64,000 nt of DNA from Bradyrhizobium sp. CB1015 (GTDB lineage: Bacteria > Pseudomonadota > Alphaproteobacteria > Rhizobiales > Xanthobacteraceae). The position numbers were made by a program, and so were the translations under genes. Under the pieces are notes generated by a model. It saw only the letters and a list, made by a program, of their open reading frames with translations. It was not told the DNA's origin and made no database searches. Shown in pieces: positions 41,848 through 51,625 of this stretch. The stretch lies in the NCBI RefSeq assembly GCF_025200925.1, contig NZ_CP104174.1, forward strand, positions 5,828,001 to 5,892,000, given 5' to 3'. Numbering within the stretch: position 1 is the stretch's first letter; each line of letters opens with the position of its first letter.

Positions 41848-43235
41848 ATGGACACGTGGCTGCGATCCGCGATCGACTACATCGGCTCCTGGATCGAATA
41901 CCAACTGACGACGATCCAGCAGCCGGGCGTCATCGTGGCCTTCGCCCATCGCGGCGAGGTCGTGGCCGAGCATGCGTTCGGCCTCGCCGATCTCGACACC
42001 GGCGAGAAGCTCACCCCGCGCCATCGCTTCCGCATCGCCTCGCACTCGAAGAGCTTCACCTCGGCCGGCATCATGAAGCTGCGCGAGCAGCGCCAGCTCC
42101 GGCTCGACGACAATGTGGGCCAATATGTCGGCGGCCTGCATCCGCGCGTGGCCGAGACCACGATCGCGCAAGTGCTGTCGCACAGCGCGGGCCTGACACG
42201 CGACGGTGCCGATTCCGGCCAGTTCATCGACAGCCGCCCCTATCTCGACGCGAGGGAGTTGCTTGCGGAATTGAAGCTGCCGACCGCGATCGAGCCCGGC
42301 ACACGCTTCAAATATTCCAATCACGGCTTTGGCCTGCTCGGCCTCGTGATCGAGGCCATTGCGAAGGAGCCCTACTCCGTTTGGATCAAGCGCGAGATCA
42401 TCGAGTCCGCAGGCCTTCGCGAAACCGAGCCGGACGCACCACTACCCAAGGGCGCCCAGTTCGCGCGCGGCCACACGCGCAAAGTGCCGCTGGGCGTGCG
42501 CTGCGTGATCCCGGCGACAATCCCACCAACGCGATGGCATCGGCCACGGGGTTCGCCGCCAGCGCCGCCGACACCGCCCGCTTCTTCGCGCAGCTGGCGC
42601 CCAATGCGAAGAAGAGCGTGCTGTCGGTCGCGAGCCGCCGCGAGATGACGCGCCACCATTGGCGCATCCCGCAGAGCTTCGAAGGCTATTACGGCTTGGG
42701 TATCGGTGCCGGCAAGCTCGACGGCTGGGACTGGTTCGGTCATGGCGGCCACTTCCAGGGCTATATCTCGCGGACCTGCGTCATCCCGGACTGCGAGCTG
42801 ACGATCAGCATCATGAGCAACTCGATCGACGGCGCGGCGCCGTTCTGGATGGACGGCGCGATGCAGATCTTGCGCGTGTTCAAGACACGCGGCGCGGCCG
42901 ACCGTCGCCTGCGCGACTGGACCGGCCGCTGGTGGACGATCTGGGGCGCGACCGATTTCGTCCCCGCAGGCAACCGCGTCCTCGTCGCCAACCCGCAGTT
43001 CAACAACCCGTTCATGGATGCCGCCGAGATCGAGGTGACCGGCCGCGACATCGGCAAGCTCGCCTGGGCTGCCGGCCATTCCAGCCATGGCGAGCCGGTG
43101 CGCCGCATCCGCGACAAGCGCGGCAAGATCAGCGACATCTGGATCGCCGGCGCGAACGTGAAGCCGGAAAGAGTCGTCGCACGCGAGATCGCGCGCCGCT
43201 ATCCGCCGCGCAAGCGCCGGCCTACTCCCGAATGA
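41848..43235 (+). pseudogene. class C beta-lactamase-like serine hydrolase, frameshifted
   Basis: The first frame runs from ATG 41848 to about 42510: SHSKSFTSAG gives the SxxK catalytic motif and KYSNHGFG the YxN motif. The rest of the protein, including HGGHFQGY (the HxG motif), is in the -1 frame from about 42512 to 43235. Adding one C to the CCC at 42510-42512 restores a continuous protein of about 460 residues reading VIPGDNPTNAMASATGF across the junction. So it is either a recent one-base deletion or a sequencing error in a homopolymer. The intact protein would be a penicillin-binding-like esterase or D-aminopeptidase. Confidence 0.85.
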
Positions 43236-44781
43236 GCGCCTCGACGTCGCTCCGGAACGCCTGCCGCGATCCGTCGCGCGAATAGAACATGTGGCCGCCG
43301 GGATAGACCACGAACTTCACGCGCTGCGTCACGAAGGCCGGCAGCTGGTCGAGCACCCGCCTCGTTCCGAAATAGGGCGTGGCGAGGTCGAACAGGCCGT
43401 GCGTGACCAGCACGTTCAGCTTCGCGTCGGTGGCGAGGATCTGGCGCAGCTCCGACACCGATTGCGGCGGGTTAATGCCGCGGCCGAAATCCCATTGACC
43501 TTCGACGGCACCGTTCAGGACTTCATATGAGCCGCCGGGCCGCCAGTTGAGCTTGCGCGAGAGCACGTCCACCGCGGCGCTCGTTAGCGGCGCCTGGAGC
43601 GCATCGCCGGAGGGATCGCCGAAGCGCGAGCTGCTGGAATCCGGATAGGGATCGAAGCCGCGCACCGAGGCGTCGTAGCGGCCGGTCACCTTGCCGTTCT
43701 TGCGGTCGAATTCGCGGCGGAATTCACCGACGTCGAAGCGGCCGGCCAGCCTTCGGCTCACCGCCTGGTCGATGCCGGTGAGCTCGGCGACCTTGTCGGC
43801 CAGGCGATTGGTTGCCTCCTTGTCCGCCTCGCCCTTGACGAGGTCGGTCAGGAATTCGCCGCGCGCGTAAGCCTCGACATCGGCGAGGTCGGCGCGCTTG
43901 ACCGGACGTTTGGCTTCGCGCGCCACCGCCACATAGCTCGGCAGCGTCGCGACATATTGCAGGAGGCTCGTTCCGGTGAACTCGCGGAAATCGAGCAGCG
44001 GCGAGACCAGGATCAAGCCTCTGACGCCGACGCCGTGCTGGAGCTGCAATTGGCGCACGACCTTCGGCCCGCGAATGCCGCCATAGCTTTCGCCGGCGAC
44101 GTATTTCGGCGAGGTCAGCCGCTCGTGCTTTTCGAGCCAGCGGCGGATCACGAGCGCGATCGAATTGACGTCGCCGTCGACGGAGTAGAACGACTTGCGC
44201 GCGTCCTCGCTGCTCGCCACGAAGCGGCTGTAGCCGGTGCTGACGGGGTCGACGAAGACGAGATCGGTGAAGTCGAGCCAGGTCTCTGCGTTCGGCCTCA
44301 CCTCGGGCGACGCCGACGGCGACAGCGCCTCGCCGTCGAGCGGCAAGCGCCACGGCCCGGCCGCGCCGAACTGAAGCCAGGCCGAGGACGCGCCCGGCCC
44401 GCCGTTGAACAGGAACGTCACCGGGCGCGTGGCGCGATCGGCACCGTCGAGCTCATAGGAGGTGACGGCGATGTCGGCCAGTGGCTCGCCCTTGCCGTCG
44501 AATACGCGGATCGAGCCGGCCGTGGCCGTGAAGTTCAGCGTCCGGCCGGGCAGATCGAGCGTCTGCTTCGTGGTCGAATCCGGCGGCAGACGATGCGGCT
44601 CGGCCGCGGACGACGACGTCTGCGGCGCGTTTTGCGCGCCACCGCCGCGTCCGCCCTTCTGTCCGGCCGGCGCGGCCGCCTCGGAGCGCGGCTGCGGTTC
44701 ATCCGCATGCGCAAAGCCTGCGAGCGCGAACAAAGCGAGTGCCAGACCTACGCGACGTAGCGCCGATCGACGCATGACCAT
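43222..44781 (-). CDS. S10-family serine carboxypeptidase-like protein
   Basis: A 519-residue secreted protein: signal peptide after MVMRRSALRRVGLALALFAL, an Ala/Gly-rich linker, then the S10 domain: FLFNGGPGASSAW (oxyanion region), VAGESYGGIRGPKV (catalytic Ser), VTHGLFDLATPYFG (Asp) and VVYPGGHMFYSRDG (His). Periplasmic exopeptidase. The ATG at 44781 has GGAGAG upstream; the frame is open to 44913. It ends 14 bases inside the converging frameshifted hydrolase gene. Confidence 0.9.
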   Translation of the reverse strand: MVMRRSALRRVGLALALFALAGFAHADEPQPRSEAAAPAGQKGGRGGGAQNAPQTSSSAAEPHRLPPDSTTKQTLDLPGRTLNFTATAGSIRVFDGKGEPLADIAVTSYELDGADRATRPVTFLFNGGPGASSAWLQFGAAGPWRLPLDGEALSPSASPEVRPNAETWLDFTDLVFVDPVSTGYSRFVASSEDARKSFYSVDGDVNSIALVIRRWLEKHERLTSPKYVAGESYGGIRGPKVVRQLQLQHGVGVRGLILVSPLLDFREFTGTSLLQYVATLPSYVAVAREAKRPVKRADLADVEAYARGEFLTDLVKGEADKEATNRLADKVAELTGIDQAVSRRLAGRFDVGEFRREFDRKNGKVTGRYDASVRGFDPYPDSSSSRFGDPSGDALQAPLTSAAVDVLSRKLNWRPGGSYEVLNGAVEGQWDFGRGINPPQSVSELRQILATDAKLNVLVTHGLFDLATPYFGTRRVLDQLPAFVTQRVKFVVYPGGHMFYSRDGSRQAFRSDVEALIRE

Positions 44782-44873
44782 GACAGCTCTCCCCGTTCGG
44801 CGGCGCTCGACCGCAGCCCCGATCGCACGGGAGACCCTAGCCGGCAATTGCGACGCTTTGGGGGATCGGAGCC

Positions 44874-45131
44874 CTAAAAGCCAATGCCGAGTATCAACAC
44901 GAAATCGCGACATCCGCGGCAGGAGGAATCCATGGGTATCGAAGCAACACGGGTCGGCGGGCGGACGCGCACGATAGCCGGCCGGGCGGCACGCAAGGTC
45001 TGATGTCCCGACGCGAGAGGCCTTGCGATGCGTCCCTCGATGCCTTGATCGGCAGCAGCAGGCGCTGCCGCCGACATCATGACCGCCGTCGAGGCGGCCG
45101 CAGCAAGCGTCCGCGAATGAAACCAGCTCAT
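44874..45131 (-). CDS. small exported protein, function unknown
   Basis: An 85-residue protein: MSWFHSRTLAAAASTAVMMS is a signal peptide with AAADQ as likely cleavage; the mature part ends with SCRGCRDFVLILGIGF. GGAGCGG precedes the ATG at 45131. The last residues, GIGF, echo the end of the caspase-like protein (GVGF) that is encoded just upstream in the same direction; whether that reflects recurrence or chance is unclear. Confidence 0.55.
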   Translation of the reverse strand: MSWFHSRTLAAAASTAVMMSAAAPAAADQGIEGRIARPLASGHQTLRAARPAIVRVRPPTRVASIPMDSSCRGCRDFVLILGIGF

Positions 45132-45190
45132 GTCCCGCTCCGTCCGTCGCATCGAGACCAGCCAGCTAACGCCGCCGGCCGCCGATCGTT

Positions 45191-47683
45191 TCAGAACCCG
45201 ACGCCGATCATGGTGCTATGACCACCGCCGCCACTCACGATGCTCGGACGTGCGACAGCCTGCTGCCGGGCACGCAGCGCATCATTTTCCGGCCGCGCAC
45301 GCCTGGCCGGCTCGCGGTCGGCTTCGCGGCTCGTCTGCTTGCGGCGCGGCTTGTCCTCATCGTCGTTCTTGCGCGAGGCGGTCGCAGCCGGCGCCGGTTT
45401 CTCATTGGCGACGCAGAGGTCGCCCTTCAGCGTTTCGTCGCTCTTGCACTGGATCGGGCAGACGCGCGTGGCGCGCTTGGCGAGCTCCCCGACGAGATCC
45501 TGAGTCACGCTGATCTTGTCGGCCTCTGCCGGCTGGCCGCCGATGGCGAGATAGCGGACGAGCGCGGCTTTGGTCGGCTCGCTCAGCTTGCCGTCGGGCT
45601 TGCCGGTCAGACATCCCAGTCGGACCAGCTCGGTCTGCGCTGAGGTGACGAGCTGCGGCGAGTTCGGCTGGGTCGCCCCCCGCTTGGCGGCCTCTGCATT
45701 GAAACGGTCGATCGACGCGACGACGACCGGCCCGAGCCGGTCGCAGGTGACCGTCCTGGAGAATGCCTTGAGGTCGTCGATGCCCGTGCCTTCGCTGTCC
45801 TTGGCGATGATCGCATCGAGCTTGCCCTGCTGGTCTTTGCAGGCGGCTTCCCTGGACGCGGCGAGCTCGGCCGCCTTGCGCGCCTCTTCGGCCTCTCTCG
45901 CCTGCTTCTCGGCCGCCGCCTTCGCGGCAGCAGCCGCGGCTGCCGCACGATCGCGCTCCGCCTGCTCGGCCTTCTGCCTTGCTTCCTGCGCCTTGCGCTC
46001 GGCCTCGGCCGCCTTGGCGAGGCGATCTGCCTCGGCGGCTGCGGCGCGGCGTTCGTCCTCCAGACGCTTCTTCTCGGCTGCGCTGGCCTCCTTGGCGGCG
46101 GCGATCTCGGCCTTCTTGCGCGCATCCTCCGCATCGCGTGCCTGCTTCTCCGCAGCGGCCTTTGCTGTGGCAGCCTCCGCCGCAATTCGGTCGCGCTCGG
46201 CCTGCTCGGCCTTCTGCCTGGCTTCCTGCGCCTTGCGCTCGGCCTCGGCCGCTTTGGCAAGGCGCTCGGCTTCGGCCGCAGCGGCGCGGCGTTCATCGTC
46301 CTGGCGCTTCTTCTCTGCGGCAGCGGCGGCCGCAGCCGCCCTCGCCTTCTCGGCCGCCTCGGCCTCGCGGGCGCGGCGCTCGTCGTCCTCGCGCTTCTTC
46401 TGTGCGGCGAGCTCGGCCTTCTCCGCGTCCGCCTTGCGCTTGGCCTCCTCGGCCGCCTGGCGCGCAGCCTCGCGTTCGGCGCGCGCCTTGATCTCGCGCT
46501 CCTGGATCGCCTGCTTCAACAGATCGACGCGCTGCTGCGCGGTGATCGCGAGCGGCGCGTCGGGAAAACGCCTGATGAAACGCTGCAGCACGGGGATGTC
46601 GACGCTGTCCTTGATCTTGTCCCACTCGATCTGTTCGCGGGTGGGCGGCGCATCGCGGCTCGGCGGCACCGACTGTGGATAGGCGGCAACCTGGATATTG
46701 GCCGGCGGCGCTTGCGGCTGGCTCGCCAGCGCCTCGATCTGCGCCCGCGCCAGCTCGGCATAGAAGCCGGTCGGATGGGTCGCGAGGAAGACCTCCCATG
46801 CCCGCCGCGTGCCGATCTTCTGCACCAGGTCGTAGTCCGCCTTGACGTCGCTGACCGGCGCCTCGCGCGGCACGGCCGGCGCTGGCACCAGCGAGATCGT
46901 GCCGCCGCCGAGCGCGCCGTAAACATACGGCTCCTGGCGATTGGCCGTCGCTTTCAAGACTTCGTCCCTGACGCGGCCGAAGGCAAGGCGAATGTCGAGA
47001 CCAGGGACGGGAAGATTCTTGAGGATCGACGTGGTGAACGGGCTGTGATCGCCATCGCCATCATCCGCCGTCGAGCCGGCCTTCGCCGCGTAGGCGATCA
47101 GCGTGTCGGTCATGGTGGGCTCGACCTTGCCGAGACCGCCGCTGATCGCGCGGGTCGGAAGGTTGCGCCGCTCGCGCTTCATCGTGCCGACGAACGGATT
47201 GTCGCGGCAAGCATCGAGAATGATCAGACGAAGCCGCCTTGCGCCATCCGCCGAGGAGACAAGCCGCTCCAGCGGGATGGCCTCGTCGTCGGCGTCGCGG
47301 TCGGAAGCCAACCTCGCATCAACCGGGATGAGATAATTGGTGCCGCCGATCTCGAGCCCATGTCCGGCATAATAGACGACCGCGATGTCGGCCTGGTCCG
47401 CCGTGGTCTCGAACTTGCGGATCGCGCGCTTGAATTCGAGGTTGCCGACATCGTTCAGCGTCTCGACGGTGTCAAAGCCGGCATCGCGGAACATATTCGC
47501 GACGGAGGTGGCGTCGCGCGATGGATTGGGCAATTGCGGGACGGAGTGATAGAGCGAGTTACCGACCACCAGCGCCACGCGCCGCTCGGCGAACGCGCAA
47601 TCACCCGACAGGACCACGGCCAGGAGGGTCCCGCCGATCATCGCCATCGCTGCGATCAGACGCCGGAGCATCATAAAATCCAT
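45191..47683 (-). CDS. exported caspase-like (C14) protein with long coiled coil and PG-binding-like domain
   Basis: An 830-residue protein. Signal peptide to about residue 32, then a caspase-fold domain: RRVALVVGNSLYHSVPQLPN, YYAGHGLE with His108 and LIILDACRDNPF with Cys159 as the dyad. A linker with SPFTTSILKNL and repeats follows. Residues about 390-630 are an extreme Ala/Glu/Lys/Arg coiled coil with two near-identical 70-80-residue copies, each containing AKAAEAERKAQEARQKAEQ. A domain resembling PG_binding_1 (TELVRLGCLTGKPDGKLSEP) and a disordered tail end it. The first M is uncertain (also 47674, 47671). It could be a protease that acts in the envelope. Confidence 0.88.
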   Translation of the reverse strand: MDFMMLRRLIAAMAMIGGTLLAVVLSGDCAFAERRVALVVGNSLYHSVPQLPNPSRDATSVANMFRDAGFDTVETLNDVGNLEFKRAIRKFETTADQADIAVVYYAGHGLEIGGTNYLIPVDARLASDRDADDEAIPLERLVSSADGARRLRLIILDACRDNPFVGTMKRERRNLPTRAISGGLGKVEPTMTDTLIAYAAKAGSTADDGDGDHSPFTTSILKNLPVPGLDIRLAFGRVRDEVLKATANRQEPYVYGALGGGTISLVPAPAVPREAPVSDVKADYDLVQKIGTRRAWEVFLATHPTGFYAELARAQIEALASQPQAPPANIQVAAYPQSVPPSRDAPPTREQIEWDKIKDSVDIPVLQRFIRRFPDAPLAITAQQRVDLLKQAIQEREIKARAEREAARQAAEEAKRKADAEKAELAAQKKREDDERRAREAEAAEKARAAAAAAAAEKKRQDDERRAAAAEAERLAKAAEAERKAQEARQKAEQAERDRIAAEAATAKAAAEKQARDAEDARKKAEIAAAKEASAAEKKRLEDERRAAAAEADRLAKAAEAERKAQEARQKAEQAERDRAAAAAAAAKAAAEKQAREAEEARKAAELAASREAACKDQQGKLDAIIAKDSEGTGIDDLKAFSRTVTCDRLGPVVVASIDRFNAEAAKRGATQPNSPQLVTSAQTELVRLGCLTGKPDGKLSEPTKAALVRYLAIGGQPAEADKISVTQDLVGELAKRATRVCPIQCKSDETLKGDLCVANEKPAPAATASRKNDDEDKPRRKQTSREADREPARRARPENDALRARQQAVARPSIVSGGGGHSTMIGVGF

Positions 47684-48054
47684 GCCGAGCGTGCGCTAAT
47701 GCGCCGATCCTGATCCCTTGCAAGGGACTCGGCATTCACGCGCTGGCCCGAAAATCGCTAAATCTATCGATATTTTATCGCCGTAGACCGCCGCGATCAA
47801 TGCGCCGAAGCGGTTGCTCACAAAAGGTATTCCGAGCATCTTGGTCCCTGCGTGATGCACATCACAGCCTGGGGGGCCAGGCATGCGACATCCCGCCACA
47901 TGTGGCGGCTCCGGTACAGCCGATTGGAAATCGGCCACGCATCACACGGAACTCGCATCGCTACGCTTTCGGTGCAAGCGTTGCTCCTTTAGCTTTGTGT
48001 CCGAGTGTTGCTGCGTCTGTTGATTCCTTATTTTTCGATTGTTGGGGGCTGGGA
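47684..48054. other. 371-base intergenic region
   Basis: It must hold the divergent promoters for the caspase-like and two-barrel genes. CCGCCACATGTGGCGG at about 47894-47909 is a perfect 16-base palindrome, and GATTGGAAATCGGCC lies after it. Neither fits a motif I can name. No coding frame here is convincing. Confidence 0.45.
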
Positions 48055-50022
48055 ATGAGGCAGTTTGTGCTCAGGCTGACCGGGCGGATCAGCAGCACGA
48101 AGCTCTTGTCCGGTGCCGTGGTTGCGCTTTCGCTGAGTTCGTCCGCAGCCTTCGCGCAATGCACCGGCGGCGTCACAGGACCGGGCGCGGGATTCTTCGG
48201 CGCACAATTGGCGGCGATCTCGGCGTCGACCGGCGCCGCCTCCGGATCAGTCGCCGGTGCTCTCGGCACCACCAACACCGCATTCCTCACGCAGCAAGGC
48301 AGCGCATTCGTCTCGGCGCCCGCCGATCCGAAGCCGGAGCAGCCCGGTGGGGGCGTCTGGATCCGCGGCGTCGGCGGCGAAGTCACCAACAAGTTCACCT
48401 CGACTTCGATCGGCACGGTCAATGCCGGCGTCCTCAATCCGGTGCTCGGTGCTGCATCGAACTTCAATTGCGCCGGCTCGGTTCATCAGAGCTTCGGGGG
48501 TGTTCAGGTCGGGCAGGACATCTCGCGCCTGAACTGGCGCGGCTGGAACGTTCACGTCGGCACTACCGCCGGCTATTTGTCGTCCAAGGCCACCGACAAT
48601 GCGGGTGGCAGCACGAATTTCGAGGTCCCCTTCCTCGGCGCCTACGTCGTCGCAACCTACGGCCGCTTCTTCGCAGACATCATGGTGCGCGAAGAGTTTT
48701 ACCGCGCCGACCTGACCAATGTAGGCGTCGGGCTGTTCAACCAGCAGATCGGCGCGCGCGGCACCTCTGTGTCGGCCTCGGTCGGCTACAATTTCGCCTT
48801 GGCCAACAATTGGTTCATCGAGCCGTCCGCGGGCTTCACCTGGTCGCGGACCAACGTCGACGACTACACCTTGAGCGGCGGCGCCGTCTCGCAAGGCATC
48901 GTCTCGACCGTGACGACCTCGCCGATCGACAGCAAGATCGGGCGCTTGACCCTGCGTGGCGGCACGACGATCACCTCGGGCAACCTGATCCTGCAGCCCT
49001 TCGCCTCGGTCAGCGTCTTCCACGAGTTCGCCGGCGACGTGACCTCGTCGGTGAACAGCCTGAACGCCAGCGTGTTCGGCGTCATCCCGATCGCGATCTC
49101 GCAGAACACCAGCACGAGCCGGGTCGGCACCTACGGTCAGTACTCGCTCGGTGTTGCCGGCCAGCTCGCCAACACCGGCTGGCTCGGCTTCGTCCGCGGT
49201 GACTATCGCAACGGCGAAAACATCGACGGCTGGACCGCCAACGCCGGCCTTCGCTACCAGTTCACGCCGGAACAGATCGCCTCGATCATGCCGCTGAAGG
49301 CGCCGGCCAAGGCCGCCGGCACCGTCATTGCGCCGACCAGCTGGACCGGTGTCTATGTCGGTGGCTCGCTCGGTGTCGAATACGGCAAGACGGACATCCG
49401 CTTTGCCGGCGATCCGATCGACGGCAACAATCCGCGCGTGTTCGGCGGCCTCGGCGGCATCCAGGTCGGCTACAATTACCAGCTACCCAGCAACTGGGTG
49501 CTCGGCATCGAGGGCGACATCGCGGCGACAAATTTGCGCGGATCGCGCACCTGCACCACGGTCCAGAACCTCGCGGTGCTGCTCAATTGCCAGAACTCGT
49601 CGGACTGGATCGCGACCCTGTCCGGCCGCGTCGGCTATTCCTGGAACCGCACCCTGATCTACGCCAAGGCCGGCGGCGCCTGGGCTCAGGACCGCACCAA
49701 CGTCAATTGCGTGTTCGGCCCGCTCAATGGCGCCGTCGTCGGCGGCTTCCAGCTCGGTCCCTGCATCAACCAGTTCGGCGGGGCCACCAACGGCTTCAGC
49801 AGCAGCGGCTATCGCAGCGGCTGGCTGATCGGCTACGGCACCGAGTTCGACCTCGGCAAAAACTGGTCGGCAAAGGCCGAGTACGATTATATCGATCTCG
49901 GCAGCCGGACGTCGCTGATGAGCGACGGCGTCACCACGATGCGGGACAGTGGCAGCCTGTCCCAGGTCAAGATCGGCGTGAACTATCGCTTCACCCCGGG
50001 CGCCGTCATCGCAAAATATTGA
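48055..50022 (+). CDS. two-barrel outer membrane protein (autotransporter-like plus Omp25-like)
   Basis: A 655-residue protein. Signal peptide MRQFVLRLTGRISSTKLLSG... ending SSAAFA. Residues about 100-420 form an autotransporter-type barrel (WIRGVGGEVTNKF, GYLSSKATDNAGGSTNFEVP, NAGLRYQFTPEQIA), and residues about 440-655 a second barrel like Omp25/porin (SWTGVYVGGSLGVEYGKT, GGIQVGYNYQLPSNWVLGIE, YDYIDLGSRTSL) ending VNYRFTPGAVIAKY. Such tandem barrels are unusual. The ATG at 48055 starts the signal; the frame is open to 47800. Function unknown. Confidence 0.82.
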   Translation: MRQFVLRLTGRISSTKLLSGAVVALSLSSSAAFAQCTGGVTGPGAGFFGAQLAAISASTGAASGSVAGALGTTNTAFLTQQGSAFVSAPADPKPEQPGGGVWIRGVGGEVTNKFTSTSIGTVNAGVLNPVLGAASNFNCAGSVHQSFGGVQVGQDISRLNWRGWNVHVGTTAGYLSSKATDNAGGSTNFEVPFLGAYVVATYGRFFADIMVREEFYRADLTNVGVGLFNQQIGARGTSVSASVGYNFALANNWFIEPSAGFTWSRTNVDDYTLSGGAVSQGIVSTVTTSPIDSKIGRLTLRGGTTITSGNLILQPFASVSVFHEFAGDVTSSVNSLNASVFGVIPIAISQNTSTSRVGTYGQYSLGVAGQLANTGWLGFVRGDYRNGENIDGWTANAGLRYQFTPEQIASIMPLKAPAKAAGTVIAPTSWTGVYVGGSLGVEYGKTDIRFAGDPIDGNNPRVFGGLGGIQVGYNYQLPSNWVLGIEGDIAATNLRGSRTCTTVQNLAVLLNCQNSSDWIATLSGRVGYSWNRTLIYAKAGGAWAQDRTNVNCVFGPLNGAVVGGFQLGPCINQFGGATNGFSSSGYRSGWLIGYGTEFDLGKNWSAKAEYDYIDLGSRTSLMSDGVTTMRDSGSLSQVKIGVNYRFTPGAVIAKY

Positions 50023-50060
50023 TCCGCGGCAATCGACCCGGTCTTTACCCTGAAGTGAAC

Positions 50061-50093
50061 CGGGCGGCCGCTCAACCGGCCGCCCGTTTGCTT
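50061..50093 (+). terminator. intrinsic terminator after the two-barrel gene
   Basis: CGGGCGGCCG (50061-50070) pairs perfectly with CGGCCGCCCG (50077-50086) around CTCAAC, followed by TTTGCTTT. Confidence 0.85.
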
Positions 50094-50183
50094 TGGAGAG
50101 GGGCCTCCTCGACAATACGGGCCCACCTCGTATAGACGAGCCGGGCGGAACCTTACTCGAGCCAGCGGCCCTGCCGAGAAGCC

Positions 50184-50963
50184 ATGACCAAGCCTTCGCG
50201 ATACGACCGGATCGCCTTCGTCGCCAGCCCGAGCAACGAGGCGCAGGCCGCCTTTGGCCAGCTGACCAGGGACTATGGCAACTGCGATCCTGACGAGGCC
50301 GACGTGGTCGTCGCGCTCGGCGGCGACGGGCTGATGCTGCAGACGCTGCACCACCACATGCGCACGGGAAAGCCGATCTACGGCATGCACCGCGGCACGG
50401 TCGGCTTCCTGATGAACGAGTACTCGACGCATGATCTGCGCCAACGGCTCGAGACGGCGCATGAATCCGAGATCAATCCGCTCTTGATGCGCGCGACCGA
50501 CGTCAACGACCACGTTCACCTGCACCACGCCATCAACGAGGTCTACCTGTTCCGCCAGACCTCCCAGGCGGCGCGCTTGCGGATCCTGATCGACGAGCGC
50601 GAGCGCATGCCGGAGCTGATCGCCGATGGCATCATCGTGGCGACGCCGGCAGGCTCGACTGCCTACAATCTCTCGGCGCAGGGCCCCATCCTCCCAATCA
50701 ACGCCGCCCTGCTGGCACTGACACCAATCAGCGCCTTCCGGCCGCGGCGCTGGCGCGGCGCCCTCCTGCCCAATACCGCCTATGTCGTGATCGAGGTGCT
50801 GGAAGACGACAAGCGCCCCGTCGCCGCGGTCGCCGACCACGAGGAGGTGCGCAGGGTCCGGCGCGTCGAGGTGCTTTCGGACAAGAGCATCTCGATGCGG
50901 ATGCTGTTCGACCCTGGCCACAGCCTGGAAGAGCGGATCTTGCGGGAGCAGTTCGGCTACTGA
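50184..50963 (+). CDS. nadK: NAD kinase
   Basis: A 259-residue protein with the NAD kinase signature GGDG (residues 46-49, [12 protein letters not shown]), [13 protein letters not shown] and [23 protein letters not shown] (the NE/D region and second motif). It phosphorylates NAD to NADP and is normally essential. Length is at the short end for bacterial NAD kinases, as in other alphaproteobacteria. Followed by a response-regulator gene 88 bases later. Confidence 0.95.
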   Translation: MTKPSRYDRIAFVASPSNEAQAAFGQLTRDYGNCDPDEADVVVALGGDGLMLQTLHHHMRTGKPIYGMHRGTVGFLMNEYSTHDLRQRLETAHESEINPLLMRATDVNDHVHLHHAINEVYLFRQTSQAARLRILIDERERMPELIADGIIVATPAGSTAYNLSAQGPILPINAALLALTPISAFRPRRWRGALLPNTAYVVIEVLEDDKRPVAAVADHEEVRRVRRVEVLSDKSISMRMLFDPGHSLEERILREQFGY

Positions 50964-51051
50964 GCGTCTTGCCGCCCGCCTGCCGCAACCCTTCGTTAAC
51001 CCACGCCACGATATGGTTAACGAAGGTTGACCCGCTTTTGGCCCGGGCGTC

Positions 51052-51597
51052 ATGTTCCGTATCGACTTCAACAAGCTGCGCTTCCTCGTCTGCGACGACA
51101 ATCCGCACATGCGCCGCATCCTGCGGACGCTGCTGCATTCGTTCGGCGCGCGCGAGGTCTACGAGGCCGAGGACGGCGCCACGGCGCTCGAAATGTACAG
51201 CCATTACGTGCCCGACATCGTCATCACCGACTGGGCGATGCCGATTTTCGACGGGCTCGAGCTCGCGCAGATGATCAGGCAGCCGGAATCCAAGGGCAAT
51301 CCTTACGCACCGATCATCATGCTGACCGGACATTCGGAGAAGCGCCGCGTCACGGTCGCGCGCGATGCCGGTGTCACGGAATTTCTGGCCAAGCCGATCT
51401 CGGCCAAGGGGCTCTATCAGCGCATCCTCAACGTCGTCGCCAATCCCCGTCCCTTCATCAAGACCAAGACCTATTTCGGCCCCGACCGGCGGCGCAACAC
51501 CAACTCCGCCTATATGGGCCCGGAGCGCCGCGTCGGCGAAAAGCACGAGGTGCTGCAGCAGCCCTCGCTGCTCGACAAGGCCCGCTCCTCCATCTAG
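51052..51597 (+). CDS. single-domain response regulator (CheY-like)
   Basis: A 181-residue protein: receiver domain with FLVCDDNPHMRRIL (acidic pair), DIVITDWAMP (phospho-acceptor Asp60), MLTGHSEKR and FLAKPIS (Lys). After about residue 125 a short basic tail, with GPDRRRN and GPERRVGEKH repeats, replaces an output domain. It may act by protein binding. It lies 28 bases upstream of the Hpt gene, a natural phospho-donor; both are likely one unit. Confidence 0.92.
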   Translation: MFRIDFNKLRFLVCDDNPHMRRILRTLLHSFGAREVYEAEDGATALEMYSHYVPDIVITDWAMPIFDGLELAQMIRQPESKGNPYAPIIMLTGHSEKRRVTVARDAGVTEFLAKPISAKGLYQRILNVVANPRPFIKTKTYFGPDRRRNTNSAYMGPERRVGEKHEVLQQPSLLDKARSSI

Positions 51598-51625
51598 CGC
51601 AACCTCTTCAGACGAGGCAGGCATC

